Positions 35,044 through 43,660 of a stretch of DNA of 62,677 nucleotides are shown one piece after another (position 1 is the stretch's first letter; the number at the start of each line of letters is the position of its first letter). The DNA is taken from positions 1-62,677 of the forward strand of contig CANQDT010000012.1 of the NCBI GenBank assembly GCA_947593735.1, read 5' to 3'. The notes below the pieces were generated by a model that made no database searches, was not told the origin of the DNA, and saw nothing but the letters and a program-made list of their open reading frames with translations. The position numbers and the translations under genes were made by a program. The stretch is from an uncultured Lachnospiraceae bacterium (GTDB lineage Bacteria; Bacillota; Clostridia; Lachnospirales; Lachnospiraceae).

Positions 35044-35709
35044 TCAGGCGATCCTGCCGTACTCATCCAAAATCGCGCCGACAACCTGCTCGATCGTCAT
35101 ATCGGAAGAATCGATCATCACCGCGTCCTCCGCCTGGCGCAGCGGCGCAAATTCCCGGTTCATGTCCCGGTTATCCCGCTCGATGATATCTTTTTCGATC
35201 TCGTCCCTATCGCATATCCGTCCCTTTTCCGTCAACTCCAGGTATCTGCGGTTCGCGCGTTCCTTTGCGGAAGCCGTCAGATAGATCTTCAGGTTCGCAT
35301 TTGGCAGAACATATGTTCCGATATCCCTTCCGTCCATGATCACATCCGCCTTTTGCGCGAGCGATCTCTGCAGTTCCACCAATTTGGTCCGGACAGCGGG
35401 AAGCACCGCGATCGCGGACGCCATATTGCCCACCTCCTCGGTTCGGATCAGGGCGGTGACATTTTCTCCGTCAAGGATGATCTGCTGTACGCCGTCCTCG
35501 TACGCGATCGTAATATCAATGCGCGCGCACGCGTCCCCGATCTGTTCTTCCCGGTCGGGACTGATTTTTTTCCGCAGGCAGTAGAGCGCCATCGCCCGGT
35601 ACATCGCCCCGGTATCGACATAGATAAATCCAAGAGCCGCCGCCGCCTTTTTTGCGATCGTGCTTTTTCCTGCGCCCGCCGGCCCGTCAATCGCTATAGA
35701 ATGAAACAT
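35044..35709 (-). CDS. cmk: Cytidylate kinase
   Basis: 221 residues with the P-loop IDGPAGAGKSTIAKK at the N-terminus, DTGAMYRAMALY, DGRDIGTYVLPNANLKIYLTA and RDNRDMNREFAPLRQAEDA. It phosphorylates CMP/dCMP. Placed upstream of ispH-S1, the common Firmicutes order (cmk next to rpsA/ispH). Confidence 0.96.
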   Translation of the reverse strand: MFHSIAIDGPAGAGKSTIAKKAAAALGFIYVDTGAMYRAMALYCLRKKISPDREEQIGDACARIDITIAYEDGVQQIILDGENVTALIRTEEVGNMASAIAVLPAVRTKLVELQRSLAQKADVIMDGRDIGTYVLPNANLKIYLTASAKERANRRYLELTEKGRICDRDEIEKDIIERDNRDMNREFAPLRQAEDAVMIDSSDMTIEQVVGAILDEYGRIA

Positions 35710-35726
35710 TTTCTTCCTTTTCCTCC

Positions 35727-36974
35727 TTAATTTTCCTTTTCCTGTTCCGCCGCGGCGTGGATCCCTGCCGAATATCCCGTCGACCAGGCGATCTGTAAAT
35801 TATATCCGCCGGTCAGCGCGTCCACATCCAGGATCTCGCCGGCAAAATAAAGTCCGGATACGAGCTTTGATTCCATCGAGGACGGATCGATCTGGTTCAG
35901 TCTGACGCCGCCCTTCGTTACGATCGCTTCCGGATATCCGCGGAGCCCCTCCACCGTCAACGTAAAATCCGTAATGGTCTCCAGCAGGCGGCGCCGTTCC
36001 TCCTTCGTGACCAGATTGGTCTTTTTCTCCGGAGGGATCCGGCTGCGCCGGACAACGACCGGGATCATTTTCCGCGGGAGCAGCGCGCCGAGCGAATTTT
36101 GAAACGCTTTGTTTGAATTTGCCGCAAAATCGCGCAGCAGCCTCTGATCGAGCTGCGCTTCCGTCATCGCCGGTTTCAGATTGATATGCAGCCGGATATT
36201 TTTTCCGAAACAGGAGGAAAGATACGCGCTTCCGCGCAAAATGAGCGGTCCGCTCACGCCGAAATGCGTAAAGAGCAGTTCTCCGAACTCATCGAATTTC
36301 TTCTTTCCATCCGCCGTAATGCGGCACCGGACATTTCGCACGGACAGCCCCTGCATTGCCTGGCACTGTTCCCGTTCTTTTATGTCAAACGGAACAAGGG
36401 AAGGAAATAATTCCGTCACCTCATGCCCGGCAGACCGCGCGAAGCGGTATCCGTCCCCGGTCGACCCCGTGGAAGGATAAGATAAGCCTCCGGTCGCCAC
36501 GATACACGAATCTCCGGCAAGCAATTCTCCCCCGGGCAATTCGACGCTCCGGAACCGCCCGCCGCCGCAATGAACGGCGCGGACCGGGCAGCGCAGCCGG
36601 ACGTCGACATTCCGACGGGATAATTCCCGCTGGAGCACTGAGAGGACGTCGGAAGATTTATCCGATACCGGAAAGACGCGGCCGCCCCGTTCGATTTTCA
36701 CCGGGCAACCGAGCTCCCGCATCAGCTGCATCATATCATTATTTGTAAAACCGTAAAGGGAATGATACAGAAAGTTCCGGTTCGTGACGACGTTTCCAAA
36801 GAAATCCTCCAGTTCGCACGCGTTGGTCAGATTGCACCGTCCCTTGCCGGTAATATACAGTTTTTTCCCGGTTTTCTCATTTTTCTCAAGCAGGACGACC
36901 TCGCCGCCGGAACGCGCGGCCGCGATCGCCGCAATCATCCCGGCGGCTCCTCCGCCGATCACGATCACTTTCAT
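35727..36974 (-). CDS. BaiN/HI0933-like FAD-dependent oxidoreductase
   Basis: 415 residues. N-terminal FAD-binding dinucleotide motif VIVIGGGAAGMIAAIAAAR, then LEKNEKTGKKLYITGKGRCNLTN (family signature, split here by one residue group), ATGGLSYPSTGSTGDGY, and C-terminal LYFAGEILDVDALTGGYNLQIAWSTG. The family is a conserved flavoprotein of uncertain substrate (a member reduces bile-acid intermediates; others are named aminoacetone oxidase-like). No assignment is possible here. Cotranscribed with cmk and ispH-S1 by spacing. Confidence 0.88.
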   Translation of the reverse strand: MKVIVIGGGAAGMIAAIAAARSGGEVVLLEKNEKTGKKLYITGKGRCNLTNACELEDFFGNVVTNRNFLYHSLYGFTNNDMMQLMRELGCPVKIERGGRVFPVSDKSSDVLSVLQRELSRRNVDVRLRCPVRAVHCGGGRFRSVELPGGELLAGDSCIVATGGLSYPSTGSTGDGYRFARSAGHEVTELFPSLVPFDIKEREQCQAMQGLSVRNVRCRITADGKKKFDEFGELLFTHFGVSGPLILRGSAYLSSCFGKNIRLHINLKPAMTEAQLDQRLLRDFAANSNKAFQNSLGALLPRKMIPVVVRRSRIPPEKKTNLVTKEERRRLLETITDFTLTVEGLRGYPEAIVTKGGVRLNQIDPSSMESKLVSGLYFAGEILDVDALTGGYNLQIAWSTGYSAGIHAAAEQEKEN

Positions 36975-36985
36975 GACGCATCTCC

Positions 36986-37032
36986 AAAAAGGGCTGCCGC
37001 AAAATGGGAAAATTCCTGTTTCACGTCAGCCC
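36986..37032 (-). terminator. Terminator after oadA
   Basis: On the minus strand, GGGCTG pairs with CAGCCC over a long loop and is followed by TTTTT, just after the oadA stop. The stem is short, so moderate confidence. Confidence 0.5.
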
Positions 37033-37038
37033 GAAGGG

Positions 37039-38448
37039 TTAAACCGGATAAGCTCCGTTTTTCGTATCCGCTTTCGACGGGTCGATCCCCGTCTGCTGCG
37101 CTTCTCTGTATTTGAAGAACTCCAATGCAACCTGAGGGAACAGCGCGTAGGACAGAACGTCCTCATCCTGCTGCTTGTACTGCGCCATCTCTTTCTCCAG
37201 ATCTTTCAGCTGAGGTTTGATCCGGTCTGCCGGGCGGCAGGTGATCACTTCCGCGTCGCCGCAGCATTTCTTCTGTACCTCCGGGTCGAACGGTTTTACG
37301 GTCTGCCCGAACTCGCCGCTCAGCAGCTTCCTGGATTCCTTCGTGACCATCTTGTAGCGTTCTCCCGATACGACGTTCAGCACAGCCTGCGTGCCGACGA
37401 TCTGGGAGGACGGCGTCACAAGCGGCGGCTCTCCGAAATCCTTGCGGACCCGTGGCACTTCCTCCAGCACTTCATAATATTTATCTTCCTGCCCCATCTC
37501 TTTCAGCTGGGAAACAAGATTCGACAGCATACCGCCGGGCACCTGATAGATCAGCGTTTTGATATTGACACCCATCACTTTCGGGTTCAACAAGCCGCTC
37601 TCAAGCGCTTTCTCCTGGATCGGACGGAAATAATCCGCGATCTCTGCCAGGAGCTTCTGATCCAGTCCCGTATCATACGGGGTTCCCTTGAAAGTCTCGA
37701 CCATGACTTCTGTCGCGGGCTGGCTCGTTCCGAGCGCGAACGGCGAGATCGCTGTATCGATGATATCGCATCCCGCTTCCACTGCTTTCAGGTACGTCAT
37801 GGACGCGACGCCGCTCGTATAATGCGTGTGAAGGTCGATCGGAATCTCGACCGATTCTTTCAGCGCGGTGACAAGCTCTGTCGCCCGGTACGGGGTCAGG
37901 AGCCCCGCCATATCTTTGATGCAGAGCGAATGAGCCCCCATATCCTCGATTCTTTTCGCGATGTCTTTCCAATAATCCAGCGTATACGCGTCGCCCAGCG
38001 TATAAGACAGTGCGACCTGAGCATGTCCGTTTTCTTTCCGCGCCGCTTTTACCGCGGTCTCAAGATTGCGGATATCGTTCAGGCAGTCAAAGATGCGGAT
38101 GATATCGATCCCGTTGGCGATGGATTTCTGTACAAAATACTCGACCACATCGTCCGCGTAATGATTATATCCCAATATGTTCTGCCCGCGGAACAACATC
38201 TGCAGCTTCGTCTTTTTGAATCCGTCCCTCAGCTTACGCAGCCTTTCCCACGGATCTTCCTTCAAAAAGCGGAGCGATGCGTCGAACGTCGCGCCGCCCC
38301 AACATTCGACGGCGTGATACCCGACCTGGTCCATTTTATCTACGATCGGAAGCATCTGCTCCGTCGTCATACGCGTCGCGATCAAAGACTGATGCGCGTC
38401 ACGCAGAATCGTCTCTGTAATCTTTACCGGTTTTGTTTTCTGTTCCAT
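37039..38448 (-). CDS. oadA: Oxaloacetate decarboxylase alpha / PycB-type carboxyltransferase, no biotin domain
   Basis: 469 residues: TIM-barrel carboxyltransferase domain (TETILRDAHQSLIATRMTTEQM, ECWGGATFDASLRFL, CIKDMAGLLTP, PIDLHTHYTSGVASM with metal-binding His-x-His) followed by the conserved carboxylase helical domain. The biotin domain found at the C-terminus of classical OadA is absent and is encoded by the separate gene at 39677-40033. It transfers carboxyl between oxaloacetate/pyruvate and biotin. Last gene of the five-gene operon. RBS AGGAGGAGCAGAAT. Confidence 0.92.
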   Translation of the reverse strand: MEQKTKPVKITETILRDAHQSLIATRMTTEQMLPIVDKMDQVGYHAVECWGGATFDASLRFLKEDPWERLRKLRDGFKKTKLQMLFRGQNILGYNHYADDVVEYFVQKSIANGIDIIRIFDCLNDIRNLETAVKAARKENGHAQVALSYTLGDAYTLDYWKDIAKRIEDMGAHSLCIKDMAGLLTPYRATELVTALKESVEIPIDLHTHYTSGVASMTYLKAVEAGCDIIDTAISPFALGTSQPATEVMVETFKGTPYDTGLDQKLLAEIADYFRPIQEKALESGLLNPKVMGVNIKTLIYQVPGGMLSNLVSQLKEMGQEDKYYEVLEEVPRVRKDFGEPPLVTPSSQIVGTQAVLNVVSGERYKMVTKESRKLLSGEFGQTVKPFDPEVQKKCCGDAEVITCRPADRIKPQLKDLEKEMAQYKQQDEDVLSYALFPQVALEFFKYREAQQTGIDPSKADTKNGAYPV

Positions 38449-38524
38449 ATTCTGCTCCTCCTATTCTATGATATCGGGGCAAGGGTACCGATGAATCTCC
38501 GATACCCGCGGATTCCTCCCCGTC

Positions 38525-39649
38525 CTATACTCCAAAAATCGCCATAAAGGTACCTGCGGCGACCGCTGTCCCGATCACTCCCGCAACGTTCGGTCCCATG
38601 GCATGCATCAACAGGAAATTCGTCGGATCCGCTTCCGCTCCCACTTTCTGGGAAACACGCGCCGCCATAGGCACTGCGGAGACGCCGGCGGAACCGATCA
38701 GCGGATTGATCTTTCCTCCGGACAATTTGCACATCAGCTTGCCGAACAGCACGCCTGCCGCCGTTCCAAGCGCGAACGCGATCAGACCGAGCGCGACGAT
38801 CTTGATGGTCGTCAGTTTCAGAAACGCTTCCGCGCTCGTCGTCGCGCCTACCGATGTTCCAAGCAGGATAACGACAATATACATCAGCGCGTTGGACGCT
38901 GTCTCCGTGAGCTGTTTTACAACTCCACATTCCCGGAACAGGTTTCCGAGCATCAGCATACCGACCAAAGGCGCCGTCGATGGAAGGATAAGGCATACGA
39001 CGATCGTGACAAGGATCGGGAACAGGATCCGTTCCAGCCTGGAAACGGGGCGAAGCTGTTCCATTTTGATCTTCCGTTCTTCTTCCGTCGTCAAAGCTTT
39101 CATGATCGGCGGCTGGATGATCGGCACAAGCGACATATACGAATACGCGGCTACCGCGATCGGTCCCATAAATTCCGTTTGTCCCAGTTTCCCTGCCAGG
39201 AAAATGGAGGTCGGGCCGTCCGCGCCGCCGATGATCGAGATCGCCGCTGCCGCTTTGTCGTTAAATCCAAGCAGAATCGCAAAGAAATACGCGCCGTATA
39301 TACCGAACTGCGCCGCCGCGCCGAGCAGGAAGCTCTTCGGGTTGGCAATCAGAGGGCCGAAATCCGTCATCGCGCCGACTCCGAGAAAAATCAGGGATGG
39401 GAGGATGCTCCACTCATCCAGCAGATAAAAGTAGTGCAGCAATCCGTTTTCTGCCATAATATTCGGATAAATATTGACCAGCAGCATACCAAAAGAGATC
39501 GGAACCAGAAGCAGCGGTTCATACTCCTTGGCGACCGCCAGATATAAGAAGAACAATGCGACCGCTATCATCACGAAATTGCCGACCGTCAGATTGGCAA
39601 ACGCAGTCTGATGCAGCAGGTTCGACACTGTACCAGTAATGTATTCCAT
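38525..39649 (-). CDS. oadB: Sodium-translocating decarboxylase beta subunit
   Basis: 374 residues from the ATG with AAGGAGG upstream; a TTG two codons earlier is possible. Polytopic membrane protein with the family motifs [33 protein letters not shown] and [21 protein letters not shown]. It decarboxylates carboxybiotin and pumps sodium ions outward. Located between the biotin carrier and oadA. Confidence 0.95.
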   Translation of the reverse strand: MEYITGTVSNLLHQTAFANLTVGNFVMIAVALFFLYLAVAKEYEPLLLVPISFGMLLVNIYPNIMAENGLLHYFYLLDEWSILPSLIFLGVGAMTDFGPLIANPKSFLLGAAAQFGIYGAYFFAILLGFNDKAAAAISIIGGADGPTSIFLAGKLGQTEFMGPIAVAAYSYMSLVPIIQPPIMKALTTEEERKIKMEQLRPVSRLERILFPILVTIVVCLILPSTAPLVGMLMLGNLFRECGVVKQLTETASNALMYIVVILLGTSVGATTSAEAFLKLTTIKIVALGLIAFALGTAAGVLFGKLMCKLSGGKINPLIGSAGVSAVPMAARVSQKVGAEADPTNFLLMHAMGPNVAGVIGTAVAAGTFMAIFGV

Positions 39650-39676
39650 GATCAAACTTCCTCCTTGGGCAAGCGT

Positions 39677-40033
39677 TTAGTTTAAAGTTGCCAATGTCGC
39701 GCCGGCTTCAACCGAATCCCCGGAAGCCACCTGGATGCTCGCGACCGTGCCGTCCTCCGGAGCCACGATCTCATTTTCCATCTTCATTGCCTCCAGGATG
39801 ATCACAACGTCGCCCTTCTTTACCTGCTGGCCGACAGACGCTTTGATATCCAATATTTTCCCGGGCATCGGAGCCAGAACCGGAACGGAACCGGCAGCTG
39901 CCGGAGCGGAAGGCGCCGCGGGCGCCGCTGCAGCGGGCGCTGCCGCCGAAGGCGCGGGGGATGCTCCCTGGCCTTTCTCCTCAACTGTTACATCATATGC
40001 AATCCCATTTACTGTAATCGTATAATTTTTCAT
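39677..40033 (-). CDS. Biotin carrier protein of the decarboxylase complex
   Basis: 118 residues: N-terminal anchor strand (MKNYTITVNGIAYDVTVEEK), a Pro/Ala-rich flexible linker of about 25 residues, then a biotinyl domain with the biotin-acceptor Lys in EAMKMENEI. It shuttles carboxybiotin between carboxyltransferases and the OadB membrane subunit. Same architecture as MmdC/GcdC or the 1.3S transcarboxylase subunit. Confidence 0.94.
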   Translation of the reverse strand: MKNYTITVNGIAYDVTVEEKGQGASPAPSAAAPAAAAPAAPSAPAAAGSVPVLAPMPGKILDIKASVGQQVKKGDVVIILEAMKMENEIVAPEDGTVASIQVASGDSVEAGATLATLN

Positions 40034-40049
40034 TCTTCTATCCTCCTGA

Positions 40050-40832
40050 TTATCGTTTGCCGGCCCGTTTGATCGAGCGGACGATTAATTGATCGGTTGT
40101 TATCGCGGTTCCCTGCTCCTCGGACATCGCCGCGGCGATGGCTGCCGTGATCACGGCTGCGAGAGCCGCGTCATCCACAGATTTCCCTGCCGGCTTATCC
40201 ATCGTCTCCAAAGCAGTCTCAGCCGAAGGCACATCGGTCTCTTTTCCTTTTCCGGACAGCTTATCCACTATCGTCGGAATATATTTCAATAAGGAAATCA
40301 CAAGAATAATGATGATCAGAATCAAAAATACAAACACAACGCCCATAAGCGTATTGAGCGCGGCGCTTTTCAGCCTTTCGCCGAGTCTTCCGGAATCGCT
40401 GTCAAGCGTCAGCGTGAATTTTCCCGCTTTCAGTTCGCCGGTCTGGAGCAGCTGCTCGATCGGTATGGTTCCGTCGAATGTCGCGATAAAATACGCGCTC
40501 CCGGCATCGCCGGTGATCGGGACGGTGACCACGACATCGTCTCCCTGCTGCGAAACCGTGGACTCTCCGGGCTGAACCTGCGATCCGACTGATTCTGACA
40601 GATCGCTCCAGCTCTGTATGGCAGCCGCCTGATCCTCCGTCATATATCCCGCCTGCTGGTATGCTTCCACCTGATCGACCGGGAACGTGACATACGCGTC
40701 CATCCATCTCTCGGCAATCTGAATATAGGAGGCGTCGTTATCCGGATTATATTCGGAAGCGGACGCCGGAACAGCGGATAGGGAAAGGACAGCCGCGATC
40801 ATACATAAGAATAATGCCAGTTTCTTTCTCAT
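40050..40832 (-). CDS. oadG: OadG-family subunit with extracytoplasmic domain
   Basis: 260 residues: signal peptide (KKLALFLCMIAAVLSLSAVPASA), an outer domain of about 130 residues, one membrane helix near residues 163-190 (LMGVVFVFLILIIIILVISLL), then a cytoplasmic tail with the OadG-like AALAAVITAAIAAAMSE. Classical OadG is only about 80 residues, so the N-terminal domain is an addition, of the type seen in Clostridia. OadG tethers the complex to the membrane. Confidence 0.82.
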   Translation of the reverse strand: MRKKLALFLCMIAAVLSLSAVPASASEYNPDNDASYIQIAERWMDAYVTFPVDQVEAYQQAGYMTEDQAAAIQSWSDLSESVGSQVQPGESTVSQQGDDVVVTVPITGDAGSAYFIATFDGTIPIEQLLQTGELKAGKFTLTLDSDSGRLGERLKSAALNTLMGVVFVFLILIIIILVISLLKYIPTIVDKLSGKGKETDVPSAETALETMDKPAGKSVDDAALAAVITAAIAAAMSEEQGTAITTDQLIVRSIKRAGKR

Positions 40833-40844
40833 ACGAATCCCCTC

Positions 40845-42242
40845 CTACACTGTGCCATGCTTTTTGTCCGGACGGTCTTCTCTCTTTGTAAACAACATCT
40901 CAAATGCGGCGATCACACGTTTCCTCGTCGCTTCCGGCTCGATCATATCGTCGACATAGCCGCGTTTTGCCGCCGCAGACGCGCTGGACTGGAGCGCTTC
41001 ATATGCCGCCGCCTGTTTCGACGTATCCTGTTCCTCCGGATACATGATCTTCGCGGCAGCCGCCGCGTCCATCATACCGATCTTTGCCGTCTGCCATGCA
41101 TAGACCATATCCGCGCCGAGCGCCCTGGAATTCATTGCCACATAAGCCGTACCGTATACTTCGCCGACAAGGACCGTCACTTTCGGAACCGTCGCGTTCG
41201 CATATGCGTACGCGAGCTTCGCAGCCGCCTTCGCGATCGTTTTCTCCTCCGACATCTCGGTCTGGAACCCTTTCGCGTTCGCGACCGTCAATACCGGAAT
41301 ACCGAATGCGTCGCACCTTGTAACAAATTCTGCCGCGATATAAGCGGCGCGGGTCGTCAGGCGTCCCCCTGACACTTCCGCCTGGTTTCCGACGCAGCCG
41401 ACCGTAACGCCGTTTAACCGGATCAAGCCGATCACCATATCCGGCGCGTACTCTTTTTTCAGTTCAAAGAAAAACCGGTCGTCGGAAATCTCCGTAAAGA
41501 TCGCCCTTGCGTCGCCATCTTTCCCGGCAAGCGCCACAGCGCGGTTCAGATCATCCGTACATTCCCCGCAGGACAGATCGACGTCGCAGCTCGCTGGGAT
41601 CAGCGGGACAAGCGTGCGAATCTTTTCAAGAACCGCCGCATCGTCTTCACATACAGCGTCAACGCTGCCAACCTGCTCCGCCTGGAATTTCGCGGATGAA
41701 GAATCGCATTTCTCTTCATAATTTCCCGCGATCGCGTTCGGGCTATTCACGAACAGGCGTCCCGACTCCTCCGACATAAACGTGAAATCCGAGAATGCCG
41801 GGATCAGCGCGGCGCCGCCGCCGCAAACGCCAAAGATTCCGGTTATCTGGGGAATCGCTCCGGAAGCCATCGCCTGCCTGTAAAAAATCTCGCCGAACCC
41901 GTTCAGCGCGTCGGTCGCCTCCTGGAGCCGCAAGCCCGCGCAGTCGACCAGTCCGATCACCGGCGCGCCCGTCTTCATCGCAAGATCATATAACCGCACG
42001 ATCTTGCCGGCATGCATTTCTCCGATCGAACCGCCCAGAACCGAGGCGTCCTGGCTGTAAAGGAAAACCAGGTTGCCGTCGATCGTGCCATAGCCGGTCA
42101 AAACGCCATCCGACGGGGTCTCTTTGTCTGACAGGTTAAAATCGGTATTCCGGCTCGTGATCCGGCCGCCGATCTCAACAAAACTTGAGTCGTCCAGCAA
42201 ACGGCTGATCCGTTCGCTCGCTGACAATTTTGAATTGCTCAT
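40845..42242 (-). CDS. mmdA: Acyl-CoA carboxyltransferase (MmdA/PccB-like)
   Basis: 465 residues from MSNSKLSASERI, with GGAGGAGCGAAA; 13 upstream codons are in frame but unsupported. Two crotonase-like halves: SQDASVLGGSIGEMHAGKI, GLVDCAGLRLQEA, GVCGGGAALIPAFSDF and VTVLVGEVYGTAYVAMNS with ADMVYAWQTAKIGMMDAA. Some 12S/MmdA motifs are diverged (family GARIQEG-like loop reads AGLRLQEA). It moves carboxyl between an acyl-CoA and biotin; (methyl)malonyl-CoA is the likely substrate class. First gene of the operon after the promoter at 42310-42338. Confidence 0.86.
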   Translation of the reverse strand: MSNSKLSASERISRLLDDSSFVEIGGRITSRNTDFNLSDKETPSDGVLTGYGTIDGNLVFLYSQDASVLGGSIGEMHAGKIVRLYDLAMKTGAPVIGLVDCAGLRLQEATDALNGFGEIFYRQAMASGAIPQITGIFGVCGGGAALIPAFSDFTFMSEESGRLFVNSPNAIAGNYEEKCDSSSAKFQAEQVGSVDAVCEDDAAVLEKIRTLVPLIPASCDVDLSCGECTDDLNRAVALAGKDGDARAIFTEISDDRFFFELKKEYAPDMVIGLIRLNGVTVGCVGNQAEVSGGRLTTRAAYIAAEFVTRCDAFGIPVLTVANAKGFQTEMSEEKTIAKAAAKLAYAYANATVPKVTVLVGEVYGTAYVAMNSRALGADMVYAWQTAKIGMMDAAAAAKIMYPEEQDTSKQAAAYEALQSSASAAAKRGYVDDMIEPEATRKRVIAAFEMLFTKREDRPDKKHGTV

Positions 42243-42309
42243 TTTCGCTCCTCCATAAAATATTTTAAGATTTGGCCACATGGATCAAATCCAACTTATA
42301 CCAGATATC

Positions 42310-42338
42310 ATAATATAACGAATCCGGCAAAGTTTCAA
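42310..42338 (-). promoter_or_regulatory. Promoter of the sodium-pumping decarboxylase operon
   Basis: On the minus strand, TTGAAA, exactly 17 bp, TATTAT (5 of 6 in each box), about 70 bp upstream of the mmdA ATG. The 134-bp gap between dacF and mmdA holds nothing else I recognise. Confidence 0.75.
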
Positions 42339-42376
42339 GTAAAACCGAACATTTTTTTACTTTTCCTTTCAGGAGG

Positions 42377-43525
42377 TTACCGGTTATCAAAGAGATAGCG
42401 GCGCAGCACTTTCCGGAACAGAAACGGAAACGTGATTTTCCGAACCGTTTCCGCGGCGAGGATCGGGATCTTCTTCCCGGTCGCGCCGTTGATGACAACC
42501 CGGACTTCCGCGACCTTCTGTCCCTTCTGTACTGGAGCTTCGATTTCTTTCGGGATATGGAACCGCAATGAAATATCGTCCTTTTCCGATACAAGTGTCT
42601 TGTAGGAATCGCAGGTCAGGTGCAGCGTATCCTCCTGCCCGCGCGTCACAGGGATCGACTGAACCGCCTCGTCTCCATCCAGCACCGTCTTCCACGTAAA
42701 CTGCCCGCGCCCATACTCCATCAATTTTTTTGTATCCTGCCATTTCCATGTTTTGTGGGGCGGCCATCCGCTCGCGAGCACGACGGAGATCAGGTTATGC
42801 TTCTTTTTCCTGCTCGCGCCGACAAAGCAATATCCCGCCCCGCCGGTAAATCCGGTTTTCACCCCGTACGCGCCATCGTACAGGCTCAAAAACGCGTCCC
42901 GGTTATATACGGAATAATGATTTTCCCCGGACAGATCCTGAAACGAATATTCCGGCGTATTGATGATCTTCACAAACCGCGGATTCTGCAGGGCATAGCG
43001 GGTGATCACGGCAAGATCCCGCGCCGTCGTTTCATGTCCGTCCGCGTCAAGCCCGTTCGGCGTCACAAAATGGGTCTGCTTCGCGCCGATCTTCTCTGCT
43101 TTTTCATTCATCAGGACGGCAAATTGTTCCACGCTTCCGGCGATCCCCTCCGCGATCGCTGCCGCCGAGTCATTGTGGCTCTCCAGCATAAGAGAGTAGA
43201 GCAGATCGTTCAGCGCGAACTGCTGCCCTGCCCGCATCCCAAGATGTACCTTCGGCATGGAAGCGGCATAGTCCGATACTGTGCAGACCGTATTTTGCTT
43301 TGCTTCCTCCAGCGCGACGATACAGGTCAGAATTTTGGTCGTACTCGCGTTTTTCATCGGCTGGTCGCCGTTTTTCTCATACAGGACGCGTCCCGACTCC
43401 GCGTCCATCAGCAGCGCACTCTTCGCGGCAAGCGTCTGATCCAGTTCCTCTTTCGTCACCGCGCCCGCCGTGCACGCCTGCGTCAACAGAATCACACCGA
43501 TTATGATCCCAATTATTTTCTTCAT
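42377..43525 (-). CDS. dacF: D-alanyl-D-alanine carboxypeptidase (S11, DacF-like)
   Basis: 382 residues from MKKIIGIIIGVILL; longer in-frame readings precede the signal peptide. Signal peptide over the first 20-odd residues, then the penicillin-binding fold with STTK in NASTTKILT, SHN in LESHNDSAAA and KTG in GVKTGFTGGAGYCF. C-terminal beta domain PBP5-like. It trims the terminal D-Ala of peptidoglycan stem peptides. Weak RBS (GGGAAATTGCG). Confidence 0.9.
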   Translation of the reverse strand: MKKIIGIIIGVILLTQACTAGAVTKEELDQTLAAKSALLMDAESGRVLYEKNGDQPMKNASTTKILTCIVALEEAKQNTVCTVSDYAASMPKVHLGMRAGQQFALNDLLYSLMLESHNDSAAAIAEGIAGSVEQFAVLMNEKAEKIGAKQTHFVTPNGLDADGHETTARDLAVITRYALQNPRFVKIINTPEYSFQDLSGENHYSVYNRDAFLSLYDGAYGVKTGFTGGAGYCFVGASRKKKHNLISVVLASGWPPHKTWKWQDTKKLMEYGRGQFTWKTVLDGDEAVQSIPVTRGQEDTLHLTCDSYKTLVSEKDDISLRFHIPKEIEAPVQKGQKVAEVRVVINGATGKKIPILAAETVRKITFPFLFRKVLRRYLFDNR

Positions 43526-43572
43526 CGCAATTTCCCGATTGCTTTTTTCTAAAATTATATGAGCGAAGACGC

Positions 43573-43652
43573 CAAAAATGAGGCCGTCCTGCATTGGCTG
43601 GCGCGAGAATGGAACAAACTTCCATTCGCGCCGCCGCGCGGGACGACCTCAT
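43573..43652 (-). terminator. Large branched terminator after the heparinase-like gene
   Basis: On the minus strand, ATGAGGTCGTCC pairs with GGACGGCCTCAT followed by TTTT; an inner stem pairs GCGCGAATGGAA with TTCCATTCTCGCGC (2-nt bulge). It begins 9 bp after the gene. Confidence 0.8.
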
Positions 43653-43660
43653 CCGTTCCT

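Noticed and set aside
36784-38547. 587-residue plus-strand reading frame opposite oadA
   Set aside because: GC-rich antisense frame of a well-conserved gene; composition rich in Arg/Phe/His as expected of a shadow.
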